DNA from: Streptomyces sp. RPA4-2 | GTDB lineage: Bacteria > Actinomycetota > Actinomycetes > Streptomycetales > Streptomycetaceae | Reading direction: 5' to 3' | DNA: 64,000 nucleotides | Assembly (NCBI RefSeq): GCF_012273515.2 | Contig: NZ_CP050975.2 | Span: 3,968,001-4,032,000, forward strand | Shown here: piece after piece, positions 51,491-60,592 of the stretch | Layout: each line of letters starts with the position of its first letter | How positions within the stretch are numbered: position 1 is the stretch's first letter | Position numbers and translations under genes: made by a program | The notes under the pieces: model-generated | Database searches by the model: none | Seen by the model: the letters and a program-made list of their open reading frames with translations, nothing else | What the model was told of the DNA's origin: nothing

Positions 51491-54400
51491 GTGAGCGACG
51501 AGTACGAGAAGGCGACCGCGGACAAGGACACCACCGACCGCGCATCCGGTTACCTGCGCTTCCCGCACCTGAGCGGCGACCGGCTGTGCTTCGTGACCGA
51601 GGACGATCTGTGGGTGGCACCGCTGGACGGCCCGGGGCGGGCCTGGCGGCTCACCGTGGACCGCACCAAGGTCGGACACCCACGCTTCTCCCCCGACGGA
51701 AGAGACATCGCGTACACGAGCTGGCGCAGCTATGTGCCGGAGATCCATCTGGCACCGGTGGACGGCGGACCGGGCAGCCGCCTCACCTACTGGGGCAGCG
51801 CGGACACCCGGGTCTGCGGCTGGTCCCCCGACGGCGACATCCTCGCCGTCGCCTCGCACGGACAGCCCTTCTCCTATTTCACCTGGGCCCACAGCGTCCC
51901 GACCGACGGCGACCCCGGCGGCAACCTGCCCTGGGGGCCGGTGGCGGACATCGCGGTCGCCGACATCGACGGCGAACGAAGGACCCTGCTGCTCACCGGC
52001 ACCCCGCCGCACGATCCCGCCGCCTGGAAGCGCTACCGGGGCGGCGCCATGGGCCGGCTCTGGCTGCACGGGCAGCGCCTGCTCGCCGGTATCGACGGCC
52101 ACCTCGACTCCCCCATGTTCGTCGGCGGCCGGATCGCGTTCCTCTCCGACCACGAGGGCCTCGGCAACCTGTACTCGTGCGCGTACGACGGTTCCGACCT
52201 GCGCCGGCACACCGACCACGACGCGTTCTACGCACGCAACGCCTCCAGCGACGGCAGCCGGGTCGTGTACCAGTGCGCCGGGGATCTGTGGATCGTCGAC
52301 GACCTGTCCCCCGACTCGCTCCCGCGCCGTCTCGACGTCCGCCTCGGCGGGCAGCGCGCGGGCCGGCGCCCCTACCAGGTGCCCGCGGCCCAGCACGTGG
52401 ACGCCATCTCCGTGGACGAGACGGGGCGGGCAGGCGCCGTCGTCGTACGCGGCAGCCTGTACTGGCTCACCCACCGCGACGGGCCCGCCCGCACCATCGC
52501 CGACACCCCGGGGGTACGGGTCCGGCTCCCCGAGATGCTCGGTTCGGGCGGCCAGGTCGCCTATGTGACCGACGCGGACGGCGAGGACGCCGTCGAGATC
52601 GCCTATCTGCCGCGGGCCTCCGGCGCGCGCGAGCCGCGCCGGCTGGCCTCCGGCGAGCTGGGCCGCGTCCTGGAGCTGGTGGCGGACCCCCAGGGAGACC
52701 GGCTCGCGATCGCCTCGAACGACGGACGGCTGCTGCTTCTCGACGCGACGGAGGATGCGGGAGAACTAGCGGGGACAGCGGAGACAGCGGAGACAGAGAC
52801 GCCGGAGGAGACAGAGGAGACAGAGGAGGCAGAAGGGGCGGAGGAGGAGGCAGAGGAGGTACAGGCGGCGGGGGCTGCGGAAGAGGTCGCGGAGACCGCG
52901 GAGGCCACCGAGGGCGGGGGCGCGGAGGAGACGGAGGAATCCCGCGGGACCGGCCGGGTGAAGAATGGGGGAGGCCAGGTCACGGAGCTGATCCAGTCCC
53001 TCAACGGACCGGTCCGGGATCTCGCCTTCTCCCCGGACGGGGCCTGGCTGACCTGGTCGCACCCGGGGGTCGGCCGCTCCCTGCGCCAGATCAAGATGGC
53101 GCGGATAAAGGACCGGCTCGTCGTCGACGTCACCAACGGGCGCTTCGAGGACGAGAACCCGGTCTTCACCAGGGACGGCCGCTATCTGGCCTTCCTCTCC
53201 TGGCGCGGCTTCGACCCGGTCTACGACGTCCACACCGGCGACCTCTCCTTCCCGCTGGGCTGCCGCCCGTACCTCGTCCCCCTGTCCTCCGCCACCCCTT
53301 CCCCCTTCGCCCTGAACCCCGACGGGCGGCCGGTCGCCGGAGGCCTGGACCCGGTCGAGGACGAGGGCGCCGACGGCGCGGTCAGTGTCGAACTGGAGGG
53401 ACTGGAGAGCCGGGTCACCCCGTTCCCGGTCACCGCCTCCAAGTACTCGGCGCTCTACCCGGTCGCGGGCGGCGGGCTGGTCTGGCTGCGCTGGCCGATC
53501 TCGGGCGCGCTCGGCGAGACCTTCGCCAACCCCGACGACACCTCGGGGCGCCCGACCCTGGAGTACTTCAACATCAGCAAGGCGAAGAAGTCGGAACTCG
53601 TCGGCCACCTCGACTGGTTCGCGGTGAGCGGCGACGGCTCCCGGCTGGTCGTGGTCGACGAGGGCGAGCTGCGCGCCGTCCCCTCCACCGAGCCCGGCGA
53701 CAGCGACTCGACGGTCTGGATCGACCTGCGCCGCATCCTCCACGAGGTGGACCCGCCCGCCGAGTGGCGCCAGGCCTATGACGAGGCGGGCCGCATCATC
53801 CGCGCCTACTTCTGGGAACCCCACATGTGCGGCATCGACTGGGACGCCGTACTCGCCCAGTACCGCCCGCTGGTCGAACGGGTCGCGTCCCCGGACGAGT
53901 TCGCGGACCTGCTGCGTGAGGTCCTCGGTGAACTGGGCACCTCGCACGCCTATGTCGCCGCCGCCCGCCGCAACGAGGGACCCGGGCACTACCAGCGCTG
54001 GCAGGGCCTGCTGGGCGCCAACTTCGTCCGGCGCGACGGCTGCTGGACCCTGAAGCGGATCCTGCCCGGCGACTCCTCCGACTCCAAGGCCCGCTCACCG
54101 TTGGCAGGCACCGGCATCCGCGAGGGTGCGGTGCTCACCCACATCGACGGCCGCCCGGTGGACCCGGTGACAGGCCCGTACCCGCTGCTCGCGGGCGCGG
54201 GCGGTACGACGGTGGAGCTCACGTTCGTCCCCCCGACGGGCGAGGGACCCTCGCGCCGGGTGGCGGTGGTGCCGCTGATCGACGAGCGGCCGCTGCGCTA
54301 CCAGGACTGGGTGGCCAAACGCCGCGAGGTGGTGAGGGAGTTGAGCGGTGGCCGCTGCGGCTACCTCCACATCCCGGACATGGGCGGCTCGGGCTGGGCC

Positions 54401-54982
54401 CAGTTCAACCGTGATCTGCGTCTGGAGGTCTCGCGCCCGGCGCTCCTCGTCGACGTACGCGGCAACGCGGGCGGCCACATCAGCGAACTCGTCGTCGAGA
54501 AGCTGACGCGCACGATCCTGGGCTGGGACCTGACGCGCAACGCCCAGCCGGTGTCGTACGCCTCGAGCGCTCCGCGCGGCCCGGTGGTCGCCCTCGCCGA
54601 CGAGGCGACCTCCTCCGACGGCGACATGATCACGGCCGCCTTCAAGCTGCTCGGGCTCGGTCCGGTGGTCGGCCAGCGCACCTGGGGCGGAGTCGTCGGC
54701 ATGACCGGCCGGCACCAGCTCGGCGACGGCACGGTGATCACGGTCCCGATGAACGCGGCCTGGTTCGACGCGTACGGGTGGTCCGTCGAGAACCGGGGTG
54801 TCGCCCCGGACCTGGAGGTCCTGCGCACCCCGCTGGACTGGGCGGAGGGCCGTCACGCCGAGATGGACACCGCGATCCAACTGGCCCTCGATCTGCTGAG
54901 CACCCACTCGGCGGCCTCCCCGCCCGATCTCTCGGACGTACCGGACCGCACCCGCCCGAAGCTGCCGCCACGCACCCGCTGA
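51491..54982 (+). CDS. Tricorn protease homologue (TRI-type serine protease)
   Basis: Giant cytosolic peptidase, 1163 residues from GTG 51491 (ribosome site weakly placed, start tentative). Parts: first beta-propeller (about 20-420), second propeller (about 500-800), PDZ domain, and catalytic domain. Catalytic Ser-His pair Ser818-His819 in GTSHAYV, nucleophile Ser1042 in ATSSDGDMI, Glu1100 in VENRGVAPD; GNAGG motif near 995. Compared with the S. coelicolor enzyme (about 1067 residues), the extra length comes from an acidic insert at about 420-490 made of ETAE/EETEE repeats, inside the second propeller linker. Probably degrades peptides downstream of the proteasome or Clp. Confidence 0.9.
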   Translation: MSDEYEKATADKDTTDRASGYLRFPHLSGDRLCFVTEDDLWVAPLDGPGRAWRLTVDRTKVGHPRFSPDGRDIAYTSWRSYVPEIHLAPVDGGPGSRLTYWGSADTRVCGWSPDGDILAVASHGQPFSYFTWAHSVPTDGDPGGNLPWGPVADIAVADIDGERRTLLLTGTPPHDPAAWKRYRGGAMGRLWLHGQRLLAGIDGHLDSPMFVGGRIAFLSDHEGLGNLYSCAYDGSDLRRHTDHDAFYARNASSDGSRVVYQCAGDLWIVDDLSPDSLPRRLDVRLGGQRAGRRPYQVPAAQHVDAISVDETGRAGAVVVRGSLYWLTHRDGPARTIADTPGVRVRLPEMLGSGGQVAYVTDADGEDAVEIAYLPRASGAREPRRLASGELGRVLELVADPQGDRLAIASNDGRLLLLDATEDAGELAGTAETAETETPEETEETEEAEGAEEEAEEVQAAGAAEEVAETAEATEGGGAEETEESRGTGRVKNGGGQVTELIQSLNGPVRDLAFSPDGAWLTWSHPGVGRSLRQIKMARIKDRLVVDVTNGRFEDENPVFTRDGRYLAFLSWRGFDPVYDVHTGDLSFPLGCRPYLVPLSSATPSPFALNPDGRPVAGGLDPVEDEGADGAVSVELEGLESRVTPFPVTASKYSALYPVAGGGLVWLRWPISGALGETFANPDDTSGRPTLEYFNISKAKKSELVGHLDWFAVSGDGSRLVVVDEGELRAVPSTEPGDSDSTVWIDLRRILHEVDPPAEWRQAYDEAGRIIRAYFWEPHMCGIDWDAVLAQYRPLVERVASPDEFADLLREVLGELGTSHAYVAAARRNEGPGHYQRWQGLLGANFVRRDGCWTLKRILPGDSSDSKARSPLAGTGIREGAVLTHIDGRPVDPVTGPYPLLAGAGGTTVELTFVPPTGEGPSRRVAVVPLIDERPLRYQDWVAKRREVVRELSGGRCGYLHIPDMGGSGWAQFNRDLRLEVSRPALLVDVRGNAGGHISELVVEKLTRTILGWDLTRNAQPVSYASSAPRGPVVALADEATSSDGDMITAAFKLLGLGPVVGQRTWGGVVGMTGRHQLGDGTVITVPMNAAWFDAYGWSVENRGVAPDLEVLRTPLDWAEGRHAEMDTAIQLALDLLSTHSAASPPDLSDVPDRTRPKLPPRTR

Positions 54983-54992
54983 GCACGCAGCC

Positions 54993-55026
54993 GAGTGGGG
55001 CGCCCCGAAGTCGGGGCGCCCCACTC
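54993..55026 (+). terminator. Strong terminator after tricorn gene
   Basis: A 14-bp perfect stem (GAGTGGGGCGCCCCGA with TCGGGGCGCCCCACTC) with a 2-nt loop, 10 bp after the stop and between convergent genes, so it can work in both directions. Confidence 0.75.
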
Positions 55027-55049
55027 AGACTTCAAGCGGACGTCCGACG

Positions 55050-55394
55050 TCAGGCGTCGTGGTCCTCGTCGAAGCGGTCCTGCGCCTCACGACGCACGCG
55101 CTCGTTCTCAGGGATGGAGCGGTCGCGCTCCTGCGCAGAACCCTGCGCCGAACGCTGGGCCGAGCCCTGGGCCGAGCCCTGGGCCGAGCCCTGCGCGGAA
55201 CGCTGGCCCGCCGCCTGCGGCGAACGCTGGGCCGAGCCCTCCTGGGAGGCGCGGTGGCCCGTCCCCTGCGGGGAGTGCTGACCGGGCTGCTGCGGAGAAC
55301 GCCGTCCCGGCTCGCTGATCTCCTGGTCCATCTTCTTCTTGCCCTGCTGCTTCATGTTCTCCGCCTTGTTCTGCATCTGGTCCTTCTTGCCCAT
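55050..55394 (-). CDS. Low-complexity Gln/Ser-rich small protein
   Basis: Protein of 114 residues, disordered, with a charged N-terminus (MGKKDQMQNKAENMKQQGKK) and a repetitive middle of SAQG/RSAQGSAQ units at about 60-90, then acidic-basic C-terminus (RREAQDRFDEDHDA). No membrane segment or signal. ATG 55394 lies after a GGGAGTGA site. Resembles small stress or hydrophilin-type proteins of streptomycetes, but no function is claimed. Confidence 0.7.
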   Translation of the reverse strand: MGKKDQMQNKAENMKQQGKKKMDQEISEPGRRSPQQPGQHSPQGTGHRASQEGSAQRSPQAAGQRSAQGSAQGSAQGSAQRSAQGSAQERDRSIPENERVRREAQDRFDEDHDA

Positions 55395-55509
55395 GCTGTT
55401 TCACTCCCATGTGTGGGTGAGGGGATCGGGCTCGACCAGACTTACACGGGGACACTACGCACGCATTTCGATCAGTAACTCACAGTGATCCAGGCTGGAT
55501 AACCCGTGG

Positions 55510-56388
55510 TCAGACGCCCTGCTCCCGTCTGTCGTCGGCTGCCCCACCGGCCCCTACGAGCCCCTTGCCGACACTTCCCAGCCGTGGTTCGAACCGCCGC
55601 ATCTCCCGCTGCCCCACCGCCGCGATGACTCCGGGCAGGTAGCCGCGGACGCCCTGCATCCCACGCAGCCACCACTGCGCGTACACATGGCTCGACCGCC
55701 GCTCGATCCCCGCGACGACCCGGTCGACGGCCGGTCCGAGCGGGTAGGTCTTGTTGGACGGCCAGGGCAGCCGCTGCCGCAGCTCGCGCATCACGTCGTC
55801 CTGGTCGGCCCCGCGCACCATGTCGGTGTCGGTCCAGGACAGATATCCGACGCCGACCCGCACACCCTTGTGACCGACCTCGGCACGCAGGCTGTGCGCG
55901 TACGCCTCCACGCCCGACTTGGACGCGCAGTAGGCCGTCATCATGGGCGCCGGCGTGATCGCCGCGAGCGACGCGATCTGCAGCAAGTACCCCCGGCTTT
56001 CCATGAGTACGGGCAGGAACGCGCGGGCGGTGACGGCCGAACCGATGAGGTTGACCTCGATGACCCGGCGCCAGGCGAGGGGATCGGAGTCCACGAACGG
56101 ACCGCCGTTGGCCACACCGGCGTTGGCGACGACGATGTCCACCTTCCCGAACCGTTCCTTCACCTCGCCCGCGACCCGGGCCATCGCCTCGTGGTCGGTG
56201 ACGTCGGCGTACCAGTGGTCGCTCTCGCCGAGCAGCCGCTCCGAGACCTGCTTGAGCGCGTCCGGCTCCAGACCGACGAGCGCGACCTTGGCGCCCCGCG
56301 CGGACAGCTTGCGTGCGAGAAGTTCACCGACGCCCCGCGCGGCCCCCGTGACGACCGCGACCTGTCCCTCCAGGCTCACCCTGCTCAT
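55510..56388 (-). CDS. Short-chain dehydrogenase/reductase
   Basis: NAD(P)-dependent classical SDR of 292 residues. Cofactor motif TGAARGVGELLARKLSARGA near 14, the NAG motif ANAGVANGGPF near 88, catalytic Ser in IASLAAITPAPM near 135 and Tyr-x-x-x-Lys AYCASKSG near 155. The C-terminal extension (about 240-292) ends KGLVGAGGAADDRREQGV. The start at ATG 56388 overlaps the hydrolase stop (ATGA), placing the gene last in a three-gene operon with the monooxygenase and hydrolase. Confidence 0.9.
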   Translation of the reverse strand: MSRVSLEGQVAVVTGAARGVGELLARKLSARGAKVALVGLEPDALKQVSERLLGESDHWYADVTDHEAMARVAGEVKERFGKVDIVVANAGVANGGPFVDSDPLAWRRVIEVNLIGSAVTARAFLPVLMESRGYLLQIASLAAITPAPMMTAYCASKSGVEAYAHSLRAEVGHKGVRVGVGYLSWTDTDMVRGADQDDVMRELRQRLPWPSNKTYPLGPAVDRVVAGIERRSSHVYAQWWLRGMQGVRGYLPGVIAAVGQREMRRFEPRLGSVGKGLVGAGGAADDRREQGV

Positions 56389-57308
56389 GCGCCCTCCTTG
56401 ATCTGTGCGTAGTCGGCGACGAGTTCGCGTATGCGTGCGGTCACCACGTCCGGCGCCTCCACGGGTGTCATGTGTCCCAGTCCGGTCAGCTCGGTGAGGC
56501 CGACGCAGTTCGGCAGCGCCGCGACCAGGGCGCGCGCGTGCACCAGGGGCGTCAGCCGGTCCGCCGTCCCCGCCACCACGGCCGTCGGCACCGCCAACTC
56601 CCGCACCCCGTGGTCGAGGTCGAGCAGATCGAGCACCCGCGACCAGGCGTGCCGCACCGCGCGTGGACAGGCGTGCACGATCCGCGCACACGCCTCGACC
56701 ATGCCCGGCGACGAACCGGGGCCCATGGTCGCGTACTTGAGGATCCTGCGGGCGGCCGGCGTGACGGGCCCGAGCGGTGCCCGCGACCCGAGGACCCGTT
56801 TGGTGACCCCGGTGCGCAGCCGCCCGGCGGGCAGCGGCAGCACGCGCGCCTCGGCCACCAGCCGCGAACTGCCCGTGCTGCACAGCAGAACCGCCGCCGC
56901 GTGCTCCCGGAAGCGCGGCCTCGCCGAGGCCGCCATCAGCGTCATCCCACCCATGGAATGCCCCACCAGCACGGCCTTCTCACCCGGCCCGAGGGTGGCC
57001 GCGAGCACGGCCTCCAGATCGTCGGCGAGCGCGTCCGTGCCGCACGCGTCGCTCGCGGGGCTGCGCCCGTGCCCGCGCTGGTCGTACGCGATCACCCGGT
57101 GGTCGGCGGCGAGGTCCCGTATCTGCGCCGCCCAGAAGGCGGTCGAGCAGGTCCACCCGTGCGCGAGGACGACAGTGGGCACGGCGGCGTCCACGGGTCC
57201 GTGCACCTCGACGTGCAGCCGGGCGCCGTCGGCGGAGACCGCGGTCAGTTCGCGCGCGGGGGCCGGCGGCGCGTAGGGGCCGCTCGTCACGTGCGTCAGT
57301 CGGCTCAC
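56385..57308 (-). CDS. Alpha/beta hydrolase
   Basis: Protein of 307 residues with the alpha/beta hydrolase fold: oxyanion HG segment VVLAHGWTCSTAFWAAQI near 50, nucleophile elbow GHSMGGMTLMAAS with Ser near 120, an Asp in AVVAGTADRLTPLVHARAL near 250 and the catalytic His in ELTGLGHMTPVEAPD near 280. GTG 57308 overlaps the monooxygenase stop (GTGA). It likely hydrolyses the ester or lactone product of the upstream monooxygenase. Confidence 0.9.
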   Translation of the reverse strand: MSRLTHVTSGPYAPPAPARELTAVSADGARLHVEVHGPVDAAVPTVVLAHGWTCSTAFWAAQIRDLAADHRVIAYDQRGHGRSPASDACGTDALADDLEAVLAATLGPGEKAVLVGHSMGGMTLMAASARPRFREHAAAVLLCSTGSSRLVAEARVLPLPAGRLRTGVTKRVLGSRAPLGPVTPAARRILKYATMGPGSSPGMVEACARIVHACPRAVRHAWSRVLDLLDLDHGVRELAVPTAVVAGTADRLTPLVHARALVAALPNCVGLTELTGLGHMTPVEAPDVVTARIRELVADYAQIKEGA

Positions 57309-58831
57309 GCCCCGGCCTCCACCTTCGCCGGGCTCCCCGGCTGCCCGCCCTGCCGTGCCCCCGGGGCCCGCAACACCTCGTACTCTCCCAGGTCCAGCCG
57401 GCGGGTGGCCGTGCGGAATTCGGTCGTCGTGCCCGGCCACACCGTCGTGTTGCGGCCCTGCGCGTCGAGGTACCAACTGGTGCAGCCGCCGGTGTTCCAC
57501 ACCGTGCGCTTCATGCGCTCCTGGACCTTCTGGTTCCAGTCCGCCACCGCGCCGGGCCGTGCGTCGAGGGCCACCCGCCCGCCGAGCACGCCCAACTGCC
57601 GTACGTAGTCGGCCATGTAGTTCAGCTGGGACTCGATCATCAGGATCATGCTGGAGTTCCCGAGACCCGTGTTGGGCCCGATGATCGTCATCCAGTTGGG
57701 GAACCCGGCCGCGGAGGCGCCGCGCAGGGCGCTCATCCCGCCCTTCCACGCCTCGGCGAGTGTCCTGCCCTCCGCGCCCACCACCCGGTCGGCGATCGGC
57801 ATGTCCGTGACGTGGAATCCCGTACCGAAGATGATCGCGTCGACCTCGGCCGTGCTGCCGTCGGCCGCGACGAGGGTGGACCCCTCGATCCGGTCGAGCC
57901 CGGAGGCCACCACGTCCACGTTGGGCCGGGTGAGCGCGGGGTAGTAGGCGTTGGAGAGCAGGATCCGCTTGCAGCCGATCCGGTAGTCCGGCGTCAGCTT
58001 CGCGCGCAGCTCCGGGTCCTGGACGGCCCGCGCCATGTTGCGCTTGGCCAGCCGCTCGACCAGGCCCAGCTCGTCGGGCCGCTTGGTGAACGCCTGGACC
58101 TGCAGCTCCCGGATGCCCCACAGGAGTCCTCGGCGGGCCTGGGCGGTGAACGGGAGCATGCGGTGCAGCCCGCGTTCGAGGCCGCTGATGGCGCGGTCGA
58201 CGCGGGGCATCACCCAGGGCGGGGTGCGCTGGAAGAGAGTGAGGCGCGCGACCTCGGGCTGGACGGCCGGCACGATCTGGATGGCCGAGGCACCGGTCCC
58301 GATCATCGCCACGCGCTTGCCGCGCAGGTCGTAGTCGTGGTCCCAGCGGGCCGAGTGGAAGACCTTGCCGGGGAAGGTGTCGATCCCCTGGATGTCCGGG
58401 ATCTTGGGATCGGACAGCGGTCCGGTGGCGGACACGACGAAGTCGGCGCTGAGGGACCCGCTGCTGGTCTCGATGTCCCACCGCAGCTTCTCTCCGTCCC
58501 ACGTCATCCGCTTCACCTCGGAGTCGAAGCGGAGGTGGGGGCGCAGTCCGAAGACGTCGGTGACGTGCTCGAGATAGGCCCGGATGTGCTCCTGCCCGGA
58601 GAAGGTGCGGGGCCAGTCGGGGTTCGGCGCGAACGAGAACGAGTACAGATGGGACGGTACGTCGCAGGCGCACCCGGGGTAGCTGTTGTCCCGCCAGGTG
58701 CCGCCCACGCCGCCGGCCCGTTCCAGGACGACGAAGTCGGTGACTCCTTCGCGGCGCAGCCGCACCGCCGCCCCCAGGCCTCCGAACCCGGACCCGACCA
58801 CCGCCACGCGTACATGTTCGTGCTCGGTCAT
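57305..58831 (-). CDS. Flavin-dependent Baeyer-Villiger-type monooxygenase
   Basis: FAD/NADPH monooxygenase of 508 residues inserting oxygen next to a carbonyl or oxidising a heteroatom. FAD motif VAVVGSGFGGLGAAVRLRRE at 9-28, second Rossmann motif VAMIGTGASAIQIVPAVQPE near 185, and the BVMO fingerprint region GKVFHSARWDHDYDL just before it, with the Phe-x-x-x-His-x-x-x-Trp core. The C-terminus ends in Gly/Pro-rich sequence. First gene of a three-gene operon; a palindrome lies 30 bp upstream. Confidence 0.92.
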   Translation of the reverse strand: MTEHEHVRVAVVGSGFGGLGAAVRLRREGVTDFVVLERAGGVGGTWRDNSYPGCACDVPSHLYSFSFAPNPDWPRTFSGQEHIRAYLEHVTDVFGLRPHLRFDSEVKRMTWDGEKLRWDIETSSGSLSADFVVSATGPLSDPKIPDIQGIDTFPGKVFHSARWDHDYDLRGKRVAMIGTGASAIQIVPAVQPEVARLTLFQRTPPWVMPRVDRAISGLERGLHRMLPFTAQARRGLLWGIRELQVQAFTKRPDELGLVERLAKRNMARAVQDPELRAKLTPDYRIGCKRILLSNAYYPALTRPNVDVVASGLDRIEGSTLVAADGSTAEVDAIIFGTGFHVTDMPIADRVVGAEGRTLAEAWKGGMSALRGASAAGFPNWMTIIGPNTGLGNSSMILMIESQLNYMADYVRQLGVLGGRVALDARPGAVADWNQKVQERMKRTVWNTGGCTSWYLDAQGRNTTVWPGTTTEFRTATRRLDLGEYEVLRAPGARQGGQPGSPAKVEAGA

Positions 58832-58860
58832 CCCGACGCCTCCCTAGCCGCACGACCCTG

Positions 58861-58874
58861 CCAGTGAACACTGG
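58861..58874. promoter_or_regulatory. 14-bp palindrome between the monooxygenase and MerR genes
   Basis: CCAGTG-AA-CACTGG, a perfect 6-bp inverted repeat, lies 30 bp before the monooxygenase start and 88 bp before the MerR start. Confidence 0.5.
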
Positions 58875-58961
58875 CGCAATGGGGAGCGTAGAGCAGCTCC
58901 GTACTGATGGGTAGGGGTCGCGACCGGGAAAGTTACCGGGGGTACGACGTAAGGTGCGCCT

Positions 58962-59615
58962 GTGGCGGAGAAGCGTGAGTACCGAATGGAGGAGCTGGCC
59001 GAGGAAGCCGGCATCACGGTGCGCACCCTGCGCTTCTACCGGGAGCGCAAGCTGATACCGCCGCCCCGCCGCGAGGGCCGGATCGCCTGGTACGACGACA
59101 CGCACCTGGCCCGCCTGCGCACGATCTCGGCGCTGCTGGAACGCGGCCACACGCTCAGCGGCATCGCGGAACTGGCCGAGGCCTTCGACCACGGCCGCGA
59201 CGTGGGCGAACTGCTCGGGCTCGGCGAGCCCACCGAGGAGACCCCGGTCCGCCTCTCCCCCGAGGAACTGGCCGACGTCTTCGCGGGCCAGGCGACCCCG
59301 GAGAACCTCGCCGCCGCCCTCGACCTCGGCTACCTCGGCACGGACGGCGGCGAGATCGTGCACATCAGCCGCCGTCTGCTCGACGTGTCGGCGGCCCTGG
59401 TCCGCGAGGGCATCCCGCTCGCCGACGTCCTCACCGCGGCCCGCGGCGTCCGCGACCACGCCGAGGCGCTCGCCACCCTCTTCACCACCCTCGTCCTCAC
59501 CGAGAACCGCACGACGGACGACCTGACCCGCCTGCGCCCCCTGGCGAAGAGCGTGGTGGAGGCGGAACTGTCGATGGCGCTGGACCGCCGGCTCAGCCGC
59601 CGCCCGGGGGCTTGA
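58962..59615 (+). CDS. MerR-family regulator
   Basis: Protein of 217 residues: MerR helix-turn-helix (YRMEELAEEAGITVRTLRFY, then RERKLIPPPRREGRIAWYDD) and a long helical C-terminal part without Cys clusters, so it is not a metal sensor. GTG 58962. Divergent from the monooxygenase-hydrolase-SDR operon and therefore its likely regulator, presumably responding to a small organic molecule. Confidence 0.88.
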   Translation: MAEKREYRMEELAEEAGITVRTLRFYRERKLIPPPRREGRIAWYDDTHLARLRTISALLERGHTLSGIAELAEAFDHGRDVGELLGLGEPTEETPVRLSPEELADVFAGQATPENLAAALDLGYLGTDGGEIVHISRRLLDVSAALVREGIPLADVLTAARGVRDHAEALATLFTTLVLTENRTTDDLTRLRPLAKSVVEAELSMALDRRLSRRPGA

Positions 59616-59674
59616 GCGCCCGCCGCGCCGAGCCGCTCGGCTGCACTCCGGCCGGCGAACCGTCCGACCTCGCC

Positions 59675-59716
59675 ATCCGACCTGACCCGACCCACGCGGG
59701 TCGGGTCAGGTCGGAT
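59675..59716. terminator. Bidirectional terminator, 19-bp perfect stem
   Basis: ATCCGACCTGACCCGACCC pairs perfectly with GGGTCGGGTCAGGTCGGAT around loop ACGC, between the convergent MerR and xth genes. It is followed by CAGGT pentamer repeats up to 59735. Confidence 0.75.
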
Positions 59717-59730
59717 CAGGTCAGGTCAGG

Positions 59731-60534
59731 TCACTTCTCGAAGACCACCGTGACGGGCGCGTGGTCCGACCACCGCTCCCCGTGAGTGGCGGCACGCTCC
59801 ACGAACCCCTTGACCGCACGCCTCGCGAGCCCTCCGGTCGCTACGACCAGGTCGATCCTCCACCCGGCGTCGTTGTCGAAGGCCCGCCCCCGGTAGGACC
59901 ACCACGAGTACGGTCCCTCCGTGTCCGGATGCAGGGCGCGCACGACGTCGACGTATCCGCCGTCGGCCGCGTCCAGGACCCGGCCCAGCCACTCGCGCTC
60001 CTCGGGCAGGAAGCCGGAGTTCTTCTTGTTCGCCCGCCAGTTCTTGAGGTCGGCCTCCTGGTGCGCGATGTTCCAGTCGCCGCAGACCACGACCTCGCGC
60101 CCGTCGGCGGCCGCCCGCTCGCGCAGGGCCTTCAGATGGGCGAGGAACTCACCCATGAACCGCATCTTCTCGTCCTGCCGCTCGGTGCCGACCTCCCCGG
60201 AGGGCAGGTAGAGGCTGGCGACGGTGACGCCCGGGAGGTCCACCTCGACGTACCGGCCGGCGGCGTCGAACTCCTCGGAGCCGAATCCGACCTGGACGCG
60301 GTCGGGCTCACGGCGGGTGTACAGGGAGACGCCGGCGCGGCCCTTGGCGGCGGCCGGAGCGTGCACGACGTGCCACCCTTCGGGCGCCCGCACCTCCTCG
60401 GGCAGTTGCCCGGGCTCGGCCCGCACCTCCTGGAGGCACAGGACGTCGGCGGAGGTCTCCGCGAGCCATTCCACGAAACCCTTCTTCGCGGCGGCCCGGA
60501 GTCCGTTCACATTCACAGAGGTGACAGTCAGCAC
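59731..60534 (-). CDS. xth: Exodeoxyribonuclease III / AP endonuclease
   Basis: Magnesium-dependent DNA repair nuclease of the EEP superfamily, 267 residues: SVNVNGLRAAAKKGFVEWL with Asn, LCLQEVRAE with the metal Glu near 34, SLYLPSGEVGTERQDEKMRF, GDWNIAHQEADLKNW near 155, and SDHAPVTVVFEK at the end with the catalytic His. GTG 60534 starts the family-like sequence; upstream codons are ignored. Divergent from a GNAT gene across 58 bp containing ATGCAT palindromes. Confidence 0.95.
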   Translation of the reverse strand: MLTVTSVNVNGLRAAAKKGFVEWLAETSADVLCLQEVRAEPGQLPEEVRAPEGWHVVHAPAAAKGRAGVSLYTRREPDRVQVGFGSEEFDAAGRYVEVDLPGVTVASLYLPSGEVGTERQDEKMRFMGEFLAHLKALRERAAADGREVVVCGDWNIAHQEADLKNWRANKKNSGFLPEEREWLGRVLDAADGGYVDVVRALHPDTEGPYSWWSYRGRAFDNDAGWRIDLVVATGGLARRAVKGFVERAATHGERWSDHAPVTVVFEK

Positions 60535-60592
60535 CCGGGCACGATACTTAATCCGGTCCACTCCACGCATGCATACATGTACGATATTCGGC

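Noticed and set aside
56385..59459. A single open frame of over 1000 codons across the hydrolase and monooxygenase region
   Set aside because: Its C-terminal third is the real hydrolase; the rest is a shadow of the monooxygenase, which has clear FAD motifs in another frame and a GTGA coupling.
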